In this document: positions 20,590 through 31,267 of the stretch, in pieces | Layout: each line of letters begins with the position of its first letter | Position numbering within the stretch: position 1 is the first letter of the stretch | Origin: Diplonema papillatum | Taxonomy: Eukaryota > Euglenozoa > Diplonemea > Diplonemida > Diplonemidae | NCBI GenBank assembly: GCA_030068145.1 | Contig: JAPJBO010000081.1 | Location: 186,001-250,000, forward strand | Direction of reading: 5' to 3' | Length of the DNA: 64,000 nt | The notes under the pieces: generated by a model | The model's database searches: none | The model's input: the letters and a program-made list of their open reading frames with translations, nothing else | Told to the model about the DNA's origin: nothing | Made by a program: the position numbers and the translations under genes

Positions 20590-21278
20590 TGTATCAGGAC
20601 CTGCTTTGTAGGAAATACTTGAGGAGACTGCCAGTTGCAAAATCTCGAAGGAGGTGCTGGGGTACTCGTCGGCATGCCGATGGCTCCCCACTATCGCAAC
20701 AATAATATTCCAATCTCGAAGGAAGTGCTGGGGTACTCGTCGGCATGCCGATGGCTCCCCACTATCGCAACAATAATATTCCAATCTCGAAGGAGGTGCT
20801 GGGGTACTCGTCGGCATGCCGATGGCTCCCCACTATCGCAACAATAATATTCCAATCTCGAAGGAGGTGCTGGGGTACTCGTCGGCATGCCGATGGCTCC
20901 CCACTATCGCAACAATAATATTCCAATCTCGAAGGAGGTGCTGGGGTACTCGTCGGCATGCCGATGGCTCCCCACTATCGCAACAATAATATTCCAATCT
21001 CGAAGGAGGTGCTGGGGTACTCGTCGGCATGCCGATGGCTCCCCACTATCGCAACAATAATATTCCAATCTCGAAGGAGGTAAATGTACTGTAGCCCATA
21101 CGAAACACAGGTAAATCTGGGTTTAGTAGCGGGCCTAAGCGTTCAAACAAAAACCCCGGAGTTTCAAGCGAACTTTCACTCTAAAAAGGACCCACTTTGT
21201 TACAATGTAGTTGTGTTGTTTTCTCCCCCTCTACCCTCCGGCGAAATGAGCACAACGCAGTCCCTCGAGTATTTTTCA
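20590..21278 (+). mobile_element. MITE family A, copy 2, expanded by an internal array
   Basis: Ends are GTATCAGGACCTGCTTTGTAG then GAAATACTTGAGGAGACTGCC on the left and GCAGTCCCTCGAGTATTTTTC on the right. The normal element is about 220 bases; this copy is 689 bases because a 71-base unit inside it has been amplified. An insert of other sequence (GTTCAAACAAAAACCCCGG..., the recurrent motif) is also present near 21150-21190. Confidence 0.75.
20643..21073 (+). repeat. six 71-bp tandem repeats
   Basis: Units begin at TCTCGAAGGAGGTGCTGGGG at 20643, 20714, 20785, 20856, 20927 and 20998, with the next junction at 21069, an exact 71-base period. Copies are almost identical (one A/G change in the second). 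Each contains the perfect hairpin CATCGGCATGCCGAT-type core (TCGGCATGCCGA) and CCCCACTATCGCAACAATAA. The near identity implies recent expansion. Confidence 0.97.
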
Positions 21279-22097
21279 GGATAAGGGGTCAAAAAGAAAG
21301 AAACGAGGCTTTCAGTCCGGCTGCAGCAGTTCAGGGACCTTTCGTAGTTAGCTACGGGGCTCTGCTCTTTTACCGGTGCCCCAGGCATTTAACCGCCCCC
21401 CAGTTGCTCTGACTCCCCGTAAGGAGGGAGGGCTGGTCTATTGTTACGGGCTGCCATCAAAGGCAGCCACAGTGACACGATTGTATTCGAATGCAAAGAG
21501 TCTGTGGCGATATTATCTACAATTCAATACCCTTCCCTGCCTCAACGGTCAACCGGAGACTCAAAAAATACCGGCTTTTTAACACTCGAAACAGTCTGGA
21601 TCTCGAGCACCAAGAGGACTTGCCTTCGCCTACGACGGCGAAAACCATTGAGAACAAGGACACACACAAGCCGGCAGGACTCCATGCACACACAGCATGA
21701 ATGAAGTCATGCACGTGTGCGCTGCGCAGGAGAGCTCACCGCGACAAGGCACCCGGAGACTTTAAAACCCCGGCGTTTCAAGCCAACTTTCACTTCAATT
21801 ACACACAAAAATAGAGACCAAACAGTGAAGCAGTGAAGTCCGCTTGCGAAAAGCTGCGGCGACACTCTCAAACCCAGTCAATCTCGCTTCAAGCAAATAA
21901 GCATTTTCACCCTAAGAACAGTCGTAAACGGGCGGTGCCCACACACACACACATTGACACGGCGACGCCTCGCAATCACAGTTTCTCCAATGACAGGACA
22001 AGACACGTTCCAGAAAGCTAGCCACCGACACAACACTAGAACTGGGATGACGACAATCAGAATCTAGTTCTTTTTTTACAGAAGCGCCAGCTTAAAA
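21279..22097. other. intergenic DNA with motif copies
   Basis: Contains AATGCAAAGAGTCTGTGGCGAT at 21491, and copies of the recurrent motif at 21545-21585 and 21745-21800. No coding region supported. Confidence 0.5.
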
Positions 22098-22365
22098 GGA
22101 AATGCTCGACGATGCTGCCCGACAAAGAACAGAAGGGATCCCAAGTGCTGTAACTACCGAACCACGTGTTGAACGGACGTGAGGTCATGCGGGTCTACCC
22201 CTACACGACAAATCACACAAACACAACAGGTCAAAGTCCCGAGTGAGAAAACAACACACGGTGGTGTAAGCGAAGAACAAATCAGATTGTGTTTGTATTG
22301 TATTTGCCCCTTACCTCTATATTTCCCCCCTTCCATTCGGAGTCGAAGCAGCTACGTCGAGTATT
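22098..22365 (+). mobile_element. MITE family A-prime, copy 1 (268 bp)
   Basis: Terminal inverted repeats GGAAATGCTCGACGATGCTGC and GAAGCAGCTACGTCGAGTATTT, related to family A ends but with a different interior (GGTCATGCGGGTCTACCCC, ACGACAAATCACACAAACAC). A second copy at 61632-61893 is about 90% identical. It abuts a family A element directly on its right. Confidence 0.8.
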
Positions 22366-22656
22366 TTTGTATAAGCACCTTTGCTTTGTTGCTTTGTAGG
22401 AAATACTCGAGGAGACTGCCAGTTGCAAAATCTCAAAGGAAGTGTGGGACTCATCAGCATGCCGATGACTTCCTTACGAACGCAACCATATTTCAATCTC
22501 GAAGGAGGTAAATGTGCCGTAGCCCACACGGAACACAGGTAAATCTGGGTTTAGTGGCGTAAGCGTTCACCAAAAAAGACCCACTTTGTAGTTGTATTGT
22601 TTCCCCCCCCTCTAGCCTCCGTCGAAATGAGCACAAGACAGTCCTCGAGTGTTTTC
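22366..22656 (+). mobile_element. MITE family A, copy 3
   Basis: Begins TTTGTATAAGCACC, then GGAAATACTCGAGGAGACTGCC; ends GACAGTCCTCGAGTGTTTTC. It carries one diverged version of the 71-base unit (GACTCATCAGCATGCCGATGAC) and the standard interior landmarks. It is placed head to tail after family A-prime with no spacer. Confidence 0.8.
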
Positions 22657-23847
22657 TGCAGGGTATTTTATTGTGCCAGTGAATCCCGCGGGTTTTCATC
22701 ATCTGCAGGGGCTGAAGGTTCATCTTCGTACCGCAGGAAAATAGCTGCCCCGTGGGTGAATGTCTGCTAAACGAACGTGTGTGGTTAATTGCAAAATGGT
22801 GTGCCTACACGTACTGGCTAGCGCGAATGTAAATATGCATGCCTATACACATACACTATACCACGAATTCCATTGTCCAGACGTATTCTCCACCCACTTT
22901 CACTCTTAAAAAAGGAGAACCCAAATCCCGGACTCTCAAGCGAACTTTAACTCTAAAAAAAGGAGAACGCAGCAGAGGGAGGGGTCGGCACCCCAACCCC
23001 CCTCACCGTGGGCGTGCTGAGTGTATCTGAAAAAAGCTTGCCAACGTTTCTAACACTACCCTGGCTCTATTTCACGATTGCTCGGTGTGCCACCCCACTA
23101 ATCCCAAAAAAAAAAAAAAAAAGCTAGTAAACCACGTAGACACCACCTTCCAAAGAAATCTGGTCTTTTCGGCCAGCAACAAAAAGAAAACAAGTACAGA
23201 AGCGTTCAGTCGGGAAACTAACGAAGTTCGCCAACTTGGCATTAAAAGGTAAATCAATCAAAGTTATGCTTTCCCCCCGGAGAAAAGCTGCAAACACGAC
23301 TGTTCCCCCCTCGCCGCCCCTTCCCCCTGCCGTTGCCACAGTAAAAAGAAGACAAGTCAGTGCTGCCTAGCGAGTCGCAGTCACCATCAGGGCGAGTGCC
23401 CTGAGTTTTTAAACGGTTGTAGGGGCCTTCTCCCCGTGACGGATTCGCCTGTGCTCTAGTAGCACGGGTGGTCCTGGCTGTGACGAGCTACGAACAGCCG
23501 CCTGACAAACCAGACTCACACCGCAGTCCTGTCTGCGGACACTCAGGTTCTGCGCTGATGATGGTCCACCTTGTGTGTCCGTGGCTTAAAGGACCGAAAC
23601 ACGGCGCAGACGGGACCAGTGCGGTGTTGAGCACATGACCCATTCCAAGCACGTTTTTGCAATTCCCCCCTGCCGTTGCGATGCGCATACGCCCTTTGGT
23701 CTCTTTCTTTAGCCATACTTCAGCCAACTTGCTTTCGGCCCACGAGCTCATAGGCAGCTCACGATGAAAAAGCGTCCGTGTCCGAAAAGTAAGAAAAGGT
23801 GTACGGCCCACTTGTTAGGGAAAATACCGAGCGAATTCACATGTTAT
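22657..23847. other. intergenic DNA with dispersed repeats
   Basis: Two recurrent-motif copies in tandem lie at 22895-22965 (CACTTTCACTCTTAAAAAAGG and AACTTTAACTCTAAAAAAAGG). Positions 23400-23565 match 37580-37700 in part (TAGGGGCCTTCT...GACGGATT) and 1805-1905 in part. No gene recognised. Confidence 0.5.
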
Positions 23848-24425
23848 GGAGCCAATTCACCCTATCCCCCTGAAAACAACGTGAGCTAGGGCAGCAGGAC
23901 ACCTTGTCCAGGTGGGTAGCGTCGCCTCCCCGATGCGAGCTGAATGCCGGATGGATGGGGGCAACCGCACCTTGGGGGTTTGAAAGATGATGATTATATC
24001 AAAAGCCCGCACCCACGCGGCGTTGACCGTGGCTGGTCTTTATAAGGACTGCCTTGATGTTACTTTGATCAAACTCACACTATCCTGAAACGACCTGAGC
24101 TCGATCACGCTCGATTATTGAAGACGGAGGTAAGGGGTCTAACCACGAAGCCGCTCAGGTGCAATTTCTTTTTTTGAAGCCAGCAATTTTCCTGCGGGGG
24201 CTCACTCCTTTTCTGGTGTGAAGAGACATGCGATGCTCGTTCTCGGACCTAGGACCTTTCAAACAGAGCAGCAATAAATGATCTTTGCACCGGTGTTCAC
24301 GGCATAACACACTTAAAACATGCTATACCGCACGTCAACAACATCCCCTCCACCAGCGTTGTCGTTTAGGGTTAGAATGCAAATAATCTGTGGCGATAAT
24401 CTGTCTGGGTCAGGGGGTTGGGATT
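23848..24425. repeat. clustered ends of element E
   Basis: Left-type ends at 23848 (GGAGCCAATTCACC then CCCCCTGAAA) and about 24066 (CCTGAAACGACCTGAGCTCG, CACGCTCGATTATTG). A motif AATGCAAATAATCTGTGGCG is at 24377, followed by GGGTCAGGGGGTTGGG. Arrangement suggests two overlapping degenerate E elements. Confidence 0.5.
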
Positions 24426-26012
24426 ATTCCAAATACGGGGAGCATCATGCCATGTCTATCACGTGTTACGGCATGCTGTGAAGAAAATGTGAAGCCTTCG
24501 TAAAAAGTGGGTTGAATCGACCGGGGGGGGCGTGCAACCAGGGGCTGGTAACGAACGAAACTTAGTCCCAACTCCGTGGAAGCTGTATCCGGACTCACCG
24601 TTTCGTGGTCCCTACCTTAGCCTTAGCAGAGGGATACCTGCCGATTAGCTCAGCATTCCCAAACTGAGCGACTCGTGCTAGCAAGGAGTTAACCAACATG
24701 GCTCGTCGAGGAAATACGGGACTCTCACCCTCTCGGGTGGATACCCCATTCCAGGAGACTTACCTCGACGCCAGTTGCAGGCCGGGGTTACGACGCAAGA
24801 TGGGCCGCCTACCAGCCTGACCGAGTTTGTGCCGAAAATCGTCGCCAATCCGGAATCTAGCTACGCGCCCAGTAAAAGAAGTCAAAGCAAAAGAACGAAC
24901 CCGAGCAAAAAAAAAAAAAAAGAAACTCTTGAAAAAACAAAACAAAACACTAGTTGATTACTTTTTTTGCGCAAGCGCGAAACCCCAAGGTACACCACGC
25001 CTTGATGTTTTGGTTTGGAAAGTCGGACGTACTGTCATGGACTGCACCTGTAACATCTTACGACGTGATTCCGAACTTGTCACTAACTACCAGAAACGAT
25101 TACAACCGACGCGAGGTTGCACCGCAACGAAACCGTGCCAAAAAAGGACCCGTCCGGAAGACTGTCTAAACGTGGTACTCATCGGCACGCCGATGACGCT
25201 CTCTCAGAGAGGCATAGTCGAAGGACCGAGTGAAATTCGCTCTGAATATACAGGGTCCCAAAATGCAGTTTTAAGGCAACGATACTAGCATGTACAGTTT
25301 TAAGGCAACGATACTAGCATACGGGAGTACGGGGGTTCCGTTGTAGACGCATTGTTCGCGACAATCAACCAGAAACCTGGCCAACTGACCATGCAAGCGT
25401 TCAAGTCGACCCGTTTTATGGTACTCTCTCACCCCACGGTGTTTAATCGAGTTGGGTTCTTCGGACATGTATTAGCAATGGAGTTACCATTGTTATCCAA
25501 CTGGGCCCAAAAGGCACCTTCCCGCGTAGATTGTCACCGATTTATTGAGCCGTCTGCAGACCCACTGTTAATTCATGTACTCTGAGACTTGCACGGCTTA
25601 ATCCTTGAAACAAGCATATGACTACTGGCAGGATCAACACTGAGCATGGATCAACAACAGACAACACAAGCGCATGAAAATGCAAGCATCTTTCACCTCG
25701 ATCACTTACACCCCTCTTTTCTTTTTTAGTCTTGTAGTACTGAAGGGAACGTCTCCGGAACACCGGCTGGCCGGAACTCCGGAAATGTCCGTTCCTTTGT
25801 TCTTCGCACTCGCCTCCCGTTCCTGCCTCCCTGTACACCCACGAATGCGTATTAAGAATTAATGGTTTTTAATGACTCGCCCGTTTTCAATTCTCTATAA
25901 TTCATCGTACTTTCCTGTTCTTTTTTTTTTTTTTTTTGCTCGTTTTGTTCCCCAACACCAACCGCTTTGACCAGAATGGAAGACCGAAAAGCAGAATCTC
26001 GACCTTTTTTTT
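24426..26012. other. intergenic DNA with repeat fragments
   Basis: Positions 24960-25035 are a fragment of repeat C. Positions 25065-25200 resemble 28645-28790 (family H: TACAACCGACGCGAGGTTGC, then GTGGTACTCATCGGCACG). A 30-base direct duplication containing CAGTTTTAAGGCAACGATAC occurs at 25266 and 25294. No coding region supported. Confidence 0.5.
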
Positions 26013-26322
26013 TTGTATAAGCACCTGCTTTGTAGGAAATACTTGAGGAGGCTGCCAGTTGCAAAAGATCAAAGGAGGTAAATGTGCTGTAGCCCACACG
26101 AAACACAGGTGAATCTGGGTTCAGTGGCGGGCGTAAGCGTTCAACAAAAAAGACCCATTTTGTAGTTGTATTGTTTCCCGTTTTCACATTTCTCCCCCTC
26201 TAGCCTCCTTCGAAGTAAGCACAAGGCAGCCCCTCGAGTATTTCTTTTTTGAATGAGCCCCTTGTTTGTAGAAAGTGCTTCGGGAGGCCGCCAGTTGCGA
26301 ATCTCAAAAGCAGGCAAATTTA
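26013..26322 (+). mobile_element. MITE family A, copy 4 plus half of a copy 5
   Basis: A complete copy spans 26013-26243 (TTGTATAAGCACCTGC...CCCCTCGAGTATTTC). It is followed after six bases by the left half of another (AATGAGCCCCTTGTTTGTAG, AAGTGCTTCGGGAGGCCGCC) that stops near 26322. The shared junction shows the head-to-tail arrangement seen elsewhere. Confidence 0.8.
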
Positions 26323-27138
26323 CGGGGTTTCGTCCAACCTGCGAGTTCTTTCTGTCCCGACGTGGCGAAACAGTCAAGGGAACATCCGTGGGAAGACCCT
26401 GTTGAGTTCGACTCTAATCCGGCCTGCGGTTTACACAAGAGATGTATGAACACGTGGGGAGACCGCAAAGATGAAGTACCACTACTCTTGTGGTTGCTTT
26501 AAGCTGCTCCCCTCGTTAGGGTCTCCGAATTTTTGCTCTCCTCCAACGTTCACCCTTTGTGATGTGACAAGTGTCCAGCAGACGCGATGTACGAGAGGCT
26601 TGCAGCGAACAGAGTCTGCAGGTTGTGTGATCTAGTCTGTCGAAGGACGGGAAGCCTTCTTTCGTAAACAACCATTATTATCATTAACTGTAAACTCGAA
26701 AAAGAGAACGCTCAGGCGTCGCTGGCAGCGTGTATAGGAGCAGATTAGCCTAACAATCATGTTCACTTACTAACAGGTGCAAACGGGCCTGGCACGTACA
26801 AGCAACATCGCGCCTATTCTTTTTTGAACGTTTGTTTGTTTTTGGATGAGGGATACAGTGGATGCAAGCCGTCAGCTCGTATTGAGTGCTTTCCTTCCTT
26901 TTCGTCACTGCAGGGTAGACCTCTTGAGTTTGTGCGCACCACTATTTGGGGAGTCGGGAGAACCTACAGCGCCAAAAGCAGGACCGATCCCCCGGTTCGT
27001 GACCAAGAAATAGAGAGCCCGCGACGCGTCAAGCGCGTCAAGACGCGAAACGGGCTCGCCCGCCCAGCCAGATCGGACCCGGTTGTGTCAACGCCGACGC
27101 CGTCACCCTCGGTGACGGGGCCGCTGCCCGCACCGCGC
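26323..27138. other. intergenic DNA with repeat pair 26685-26825
   Basis: 26685-26825 matches about 1495-1655. A GC-richer stretch at 27000-27140 has an open frame ending in a Ser/Thr/Pro-rich peptide, but no domain is visible and I do not call a gene. Confidence 0.5.
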
Positions 27139-27290
27139 CTCTGACGGAACGACCTACGCCCGCCTTAGAAGTACGTGTAGTGAGGCGACCGGAAACTCCT
27201 CGGAGAGATGGTCCCTGCACTCCAACTCGTCTCTCTCTCTCCCTCTCTCTCTCTCCCCCTCTCTCTCTCTCTCTTTTCCATCTGTCTTTG
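27139..27290 (+). repeat. dispersed repeat G with TC-rich tail
   Basis: TGACGGAACGACCTACGCCC ... GGAAACTCCTCGGAGAGATGG ... GCACTCCAACTCG followed by a CT-microsatellite. Matched at 58736-58860 and, from CTCCTCGGAGAG onward, at 41697-41815. The palindrome CTCCTCGGAG immediately precedes the shared core. Confidence 0.7.
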
Positions 27291-27786
27291 TCAAGAGCTG
27301 CGACTCAACTATTCCCGGAAATTGTCATCGGTGGCGATGACTATGAGAACTTGGTGGAAAGAGGCCCTTGAGAATGATGAGGCGGGAGTGCCGTCCCGAA
27401 CCTAGCCTGGGGCCCACCCGACGGCTGCTGCCACGTCCTTTCTCTCTTTTTCTCTGTCTCGTCGGAAAAAAAAAAAGCAGCAACATCTGGGAATGACACC
27501 TTTCATCTCGAAGTATATTTATAGTGGCCAGCCACGGTGCGGACTATGCGTCTGCTTTTCGGTTTCGGTTTTTCTTTGCTACCAAAGCATGCAACGTTGA
27601 AACGTCGGGAAGAAAGAATCGCCGCGTACCGGGCAGCCGCATTTCTACTTGCGTCCAGAAAAGGTCAGACGTTCCACAAGAACGGTACTCACGCTGGAGA
27701 AGGCCAGCCGCGCGTGGCTTCGACAAGTCGAGAAGCAGAATCTGACACGTTTTCGAAGTTCACCCACGAGTTACGGGCCACGAGCC

Positions 27787-27916
27787 GCTGTTTATCAGTG
27801 AATCACGGTCCACCACGGTCTATCAGGTCCATCCCTGGTCCCTAGAGCTGTATCGAATTGCCTGGTGCTGTATTCTTCGGTCTATCACGGTTTATCAAGA
27901 GGGGATGGACCGGCTC
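27787..27916 (-). repeat. MITE family B, truncated copy
   Basis: Inverted relative to 5557-5734: GCTGTTTATCAG, GTCCACCACGGTCTATCAGG, CCCTAGAGCTG, ending GGGATGGACCGGCTC. The other terminus is missing or degraded. Confidence 0.7.
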
Positions 27917-27999
27917 GGTATTATCAGACTACCCGCACACGTGCTTCATCATCGGCTGCCATTCCAGCTTCCAGTTAAACACTTGTCTGAGCGACCCTT

Positions 28000-28480
28000 C
28001 CGTGTCTACGTCACAGCAGATGGAACGCGTCTGTTACGTCGCCGCGGAGGCGGCCTACGAGTGGGTGTCGTTGTGGCCTCCCGGCCGGAGCCATCGTTGG
28101 ACCCTTCGCTCGTTTCTTCGTCGGTTCGTGCGTCGGATGGACGCAGCCGGGGGCTGCGCATTGGGCGGCGTTCGTCGGGCGGGGGCGTTGGCCCGGAGTT
28201 GCGGCGTTGGCAGTTGAGTGCGTCGGCGCCGCCGCGCTGGGGGGGGTGCGTGGGACGGAAGGGTCCTCCGCAGCACGCCGCCGCAGCGGCGCAGCGCGAT
28301 CGATCGTTGGTGAGTCTCCCTGGCCGGAGCCGGAGGATTCCTCGCTCGTCTCCCCGCGTTTGCGTCGGAGCCCGCGCGACGACGCGCCGATCTCGGCGAC
28401 GACGACACTGGCCTCGCCGGCCCGAACACACCGCGCCCACCCGGCCCCGCCCGGCCCTCTTCGATGGCAGGCCCTGACTC
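28000..28480. other. GC-rich island, coding status unresolved
   Basis: Base composition rises to gene-like values and long frames exist on both strands (Arg/Ala/Pro-rich). None has a recognisable domain, and each frame looks like the shadow of another. It may be an exon of an unrecognised gene or a promoter-type GC island. Confidence 0.35.
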
Positions 28481-28727
28481 AGGCCCTTTTACTGATTCTG
28501 GTTCCGACCCTCCACGGGTCACACAACGATCGCGCCCTCCCGCCGGCTCTTCCCGGCTACTCGCGTCCTCCGCATCGCGGCGTGCCTATCGGCGCAAGCG
28601 AGAAAGCGAAGACTCCGATTCCTTTTCGGATTATGAGATCGTGAGCAACTGCCAACAACAGTTGCAGCCGACTAGAGTTGCGCCGCGCCGAAAGCGCGGA
28701 AAAAGTGACCCTTCTGGAGTCACGTAG
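28464..28727 (+). CDS. unrecognised short ORF linked to repeat H
   Basis: An 87-codon frame opens at an ATG inside a GC-rich region (MAGPDSGPFTDSGSDPP...). It contains an acidic Ser/Asp patch (ESEDSDSFSDYE) between basic stretches (RRAYRRKRE, RRKRGK). Its second half lies in repeat family H: the peptide LQPTR is also encoded in the related block near 25090. It could be the start of a retroelement Gag-like protein, or a chance frame. No domain recognised. Confidence 0.2.
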   Translation: MAGPDSGPFTDSGSDPPRVTQRSRPPAGSSRLLASSASRRAYRRKRESEDSDSFSDYEIVSNCQQQLQPTRVAPRRKRGKSDPSGVT

Positions 28728-28800
28728 CGAAAAGCTGGCATAGTGTGGTACTCATTTGCTTGCAAATGACTCCCCACTAACGCAACAAGACGACGAAAAG
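28645..28800 (+). repeat. dispersed repeat H
   Basis: GAGCAACTGCCAACAACAG ... GAAAGCGCGG ... CTTCTGGAGTCACGTAGCG, then TGTGGTACTCATTTGC with the palindrome CATTTGCTTGCAAATG and CTCCCCACTAACGCAACA. Its inverse occupies 63925-64000; a diverged copy is at 25065-25200; the palindrome part also occurs near 57425 and, with a different core, in the 71-base array. Confidence 0.65.
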
Positions 28801-30492
28801 CTGTGAAAAGTTGTGAATTGATTTGGAATTTTGTGATTTTTCTGCTAGAAAATAGGTGGATCGCCCCAAGCGGCAAGCTTCAGCTTGGCTCCGTGACCCG
28901 TCATGGCACTGTGCAGCGCAACCCGATACTACCACATTTTCACAACATTATATCCACAATTCCAGGGTTTTGCCCCAAAACGGTAAAGTTGCCCAAGTTT
29001 TTTACCCGAAACGGTATGGTTAGTCAGGTTCTTCCGCGAGTCGAGCTGCAGTACTACGTACTGCAGCTAATATACATACGTCTTGACAGCTCGCAACTTA
29101 AGACCGCCCGAGCCAGCCACGCGTTAGGAAGCCCGAAGGGCTGGTAGGTAGGCCATGCCGCACCATGCGGCACCAGAGGATATATTCAGCCTGGACCCGC
29201 ACCACGACAAGGGCGCTCAGCCACAATTTGGAAATGAGCCAGTCGTTTGTTGGCCCCATGACAGAGGGCTCTCAAGACCGAAAAAGCCCCCTGGATTGAA
29301 TTGCCTCCTTGGTAAGTCTCTGGGACTCGGAGCCGTCGCACCTTCTCCATCCGCTATTTTTAGCATCCGTTCAAGTCTCGAGCTCTACCACGAAGAAGAA
29401 GACAGAAACAAATGTGAGAGTGATCCTGTGCCGGGGCTTTGCTCAGATTAGTTTAATTAAGTGCCGAGGCAGCAACGAGCAATAGCCTAGACACGTACAT
29501 AGTACGTGTCGAGGCTACTACTCGTAAAAGTCCTCCGGATTCCTAAGCGAACGCACACTCTAAAAAGTGAACTTTCACTCTCAAACAAGAGAAGCCCTGG
29601 TGTCACTGCAGTCCCACATGGCTAGCCAGGAATAAACCCAGAGTACAAAACACTCGTCGGAGTACACAAAAAACTTTCGCTCTAAAAAGCACAGAGAACG
29701 TACGAGAACGTGTGCATGGCAGTGATTAGTGCAACCGCTTTTTGCCCTCTCCCCCGCCTCAACGGTCAACCAGAGACTCGAAAATACCGGCTTCTTCACT
29801 TCTTACTTAGGTAACACACGGTTCAGTCTAGACAGACACCTCCCCCCTGGAACACGCTCGGTCTGTACCCTGCGTGGGACCCACTGCCCTCACTGTTCTG
29901 GTCTGCGGGAGTTCTCCTGCAGTGGCGGAGACCGGATCTTACGCATAGCCCTAACCTTCCGGACCTACGATTGTCAGTCACATCCCTTCCGATTCCTTTT
30001 CCCGGCAGGCTTATGCGATCCGCCGTTCGAGTTACACGACATTCGTTCGAATTACACGACTTTCATCCAAACAACGGTGTTTCCGGCTGCATCGTACCCA
30101 AGACGTCACGCCAGAGGAGAGAAGTTTAACTTTCACCGTTCAACCAACACAGCCATTTCTTCCTGTCCTCTCCGCTCTGCGCGCAGAAGCTTCGCGACTG
30201 TGTTCGAGGGTGGCGACGTGAGGATGCGCTACAGTCAGTGGCGTGTCCTCAAAATCGGGGTCGGGACCAATTCACGGCGTTCCCCTGCGCTCGTCGCATT
30301 CGCGCGTCGACCTCAGCGACTCGGCCAGGGAGACGCCAGCAACATTTTTCAGCAGCGGTCATCGGTTGCGGCACAAGTGCTAACAGTGCACGCGGCTTTA
30401 TACGCGGTACAACCCCCAAGCCCCGCGGTCTGGTCAGAAACGTCGACGAACCATAGTGTTCTGGGCGATTTGTTGCACAATGATGAAAGCTT
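28801..30492. other. intergenic DNA; one long unsupported frame
   Basis: A 264-codon frame (29729-30523, plus) starts from a GTG and has no domain or usable ATG before 30220. I do not call it. Recurrent-motif copies occur at 29535-29585, 29660-29685 and 29762-29800. Confidence 0.45.
29475..29525. repeat. 51-bp near-perfect hairpin
   Basis: ACGAG..TAGCCT.GACACGTAC and GTACGTGTC.AGGCTA..CTCGT are inverted arms around a tiny loop. It could fold into a long stem in RNA or be a minimal foldback insertion. Confidence 0.7.
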
Positions 30493-30494
30493 CC

Positions 30495-30991
30495 GAGGCT
30501 CGACACCACAGCGCACACAATGAGGCTCCCACAGCTTGAAGTCCAGCTTCAGCGACTGGACACCACGAAAAAAGCGTAAAGCAACGGCAGACACTCTCAA
30601 CGCACAACACAGGTTCCCGTAGCTATTGCGCGGCTAGAAGCCCGGGGAGGGGGCGAGGTGGTTTGCGACCCTAGCCTACTTCATGGGTTGCGGGCCCCGA
30701 GGGGCGGAGGGTCGAAGTGGCCGGTCCCGTATGGGATGCCGGAAGCGGGGCCTGTCTTTGCTGCCGGTGGCCGTTTGGTCGGCGGAGGGCAGATTTCGTG
30801 CTGCTGGGATCTCGCCGACGCGTCCGACGCGTCGCTCGTGGCTTTTTCGGACGCAGGCGACGTCGGCCTGCTGCAAGACGGGCTAAACGCGATGGTTCTG
30901 CTGACGGCTGGCGTCCCGACGGGCGCGACGAAGGCCGTACAGTAGTTTTCAAGGCAAGACGGCGTCAGCTATCGAAAGCACCGCCGTGTAC
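30495..30991 (+). pseudogene. broken tandem duplicate of the 5' part of paralogue 2
   Basis: This unit of about 497 bases is repeated from 30992 onward: GAGGCTCGAC...ACACAATGA, CTCTCAACGCACAACACAGG, GCTATTGCGCGGC, then the signal-peptide region with its ATG at 30731 (MGCRKRGLSLLPVAVWSAE). An extra base after about 19 codons shifts the frame; the matching sequence (SDAGDVGLLQDGL...VLLTAGVP) continues in another frame to a stop at 30945. Most of the ectodomain and all membrane segments are absent. This unit and its repeat lie in tandem, so the origin is an unequal exchange. Confidence 0.85.
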
Positions 30992-31048
30992 GAGGCTCGA
31001 CGACACCACAGTGTACACAATGAATCTTTCAAGTACACAGGCTCCCAC

Positions 31049-31082
31049 AGCTTAAACTCCAGCTTTAGCTCCAGCCTCTGAG
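31049..31082. repeat. sequence shared with the arms of a MITE at 60183-60299
   Basis: AGCTTAAACTCCAGC, TTTAGCTCCAGCC and TCTGAG correspond, inverted, to the left arm of the hairpin element at 60183-60299. It sits about 190 bases before the start of paralogue 2 and is also present in weaker form near 30525. Confidence 0.45.
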
Positions 31083-31267
31083 ACAGGGCACCACGCAGCG
31101 TACAGCAACGGCTGACACTCTCAACGCACAACACAGGTTCCGTGGCTATTGCGCGGCAGAAGTGGGTGGGGGAGGGGGGCGAGGTGGTTTGCGACCGAGC
31201 CTACCCATTCACGGGTTGCGGGCCCCGTCCGTCAGCGGGGGCGGAGGGTCGAAGTGGCCGGTCCCGT

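Noticed and set aside
20643..21073. CRISPR-like array of regular repeats
   Set aside because: The whole 71-base unit is repeated with no variable spacers, and it lies in a eukaryotic MITE.
24640..24710. tRNA-like GATTAGCTCAG
   Set aside because: No B box or cloverleaf can be drawn.
29729..30523. 264-codon plus-strand frame upstream of the paralogue 2 duplication
   Set aside because: Starts from GTG, no ATG for most of its length, no domain, contains parts of dispersed repeats.
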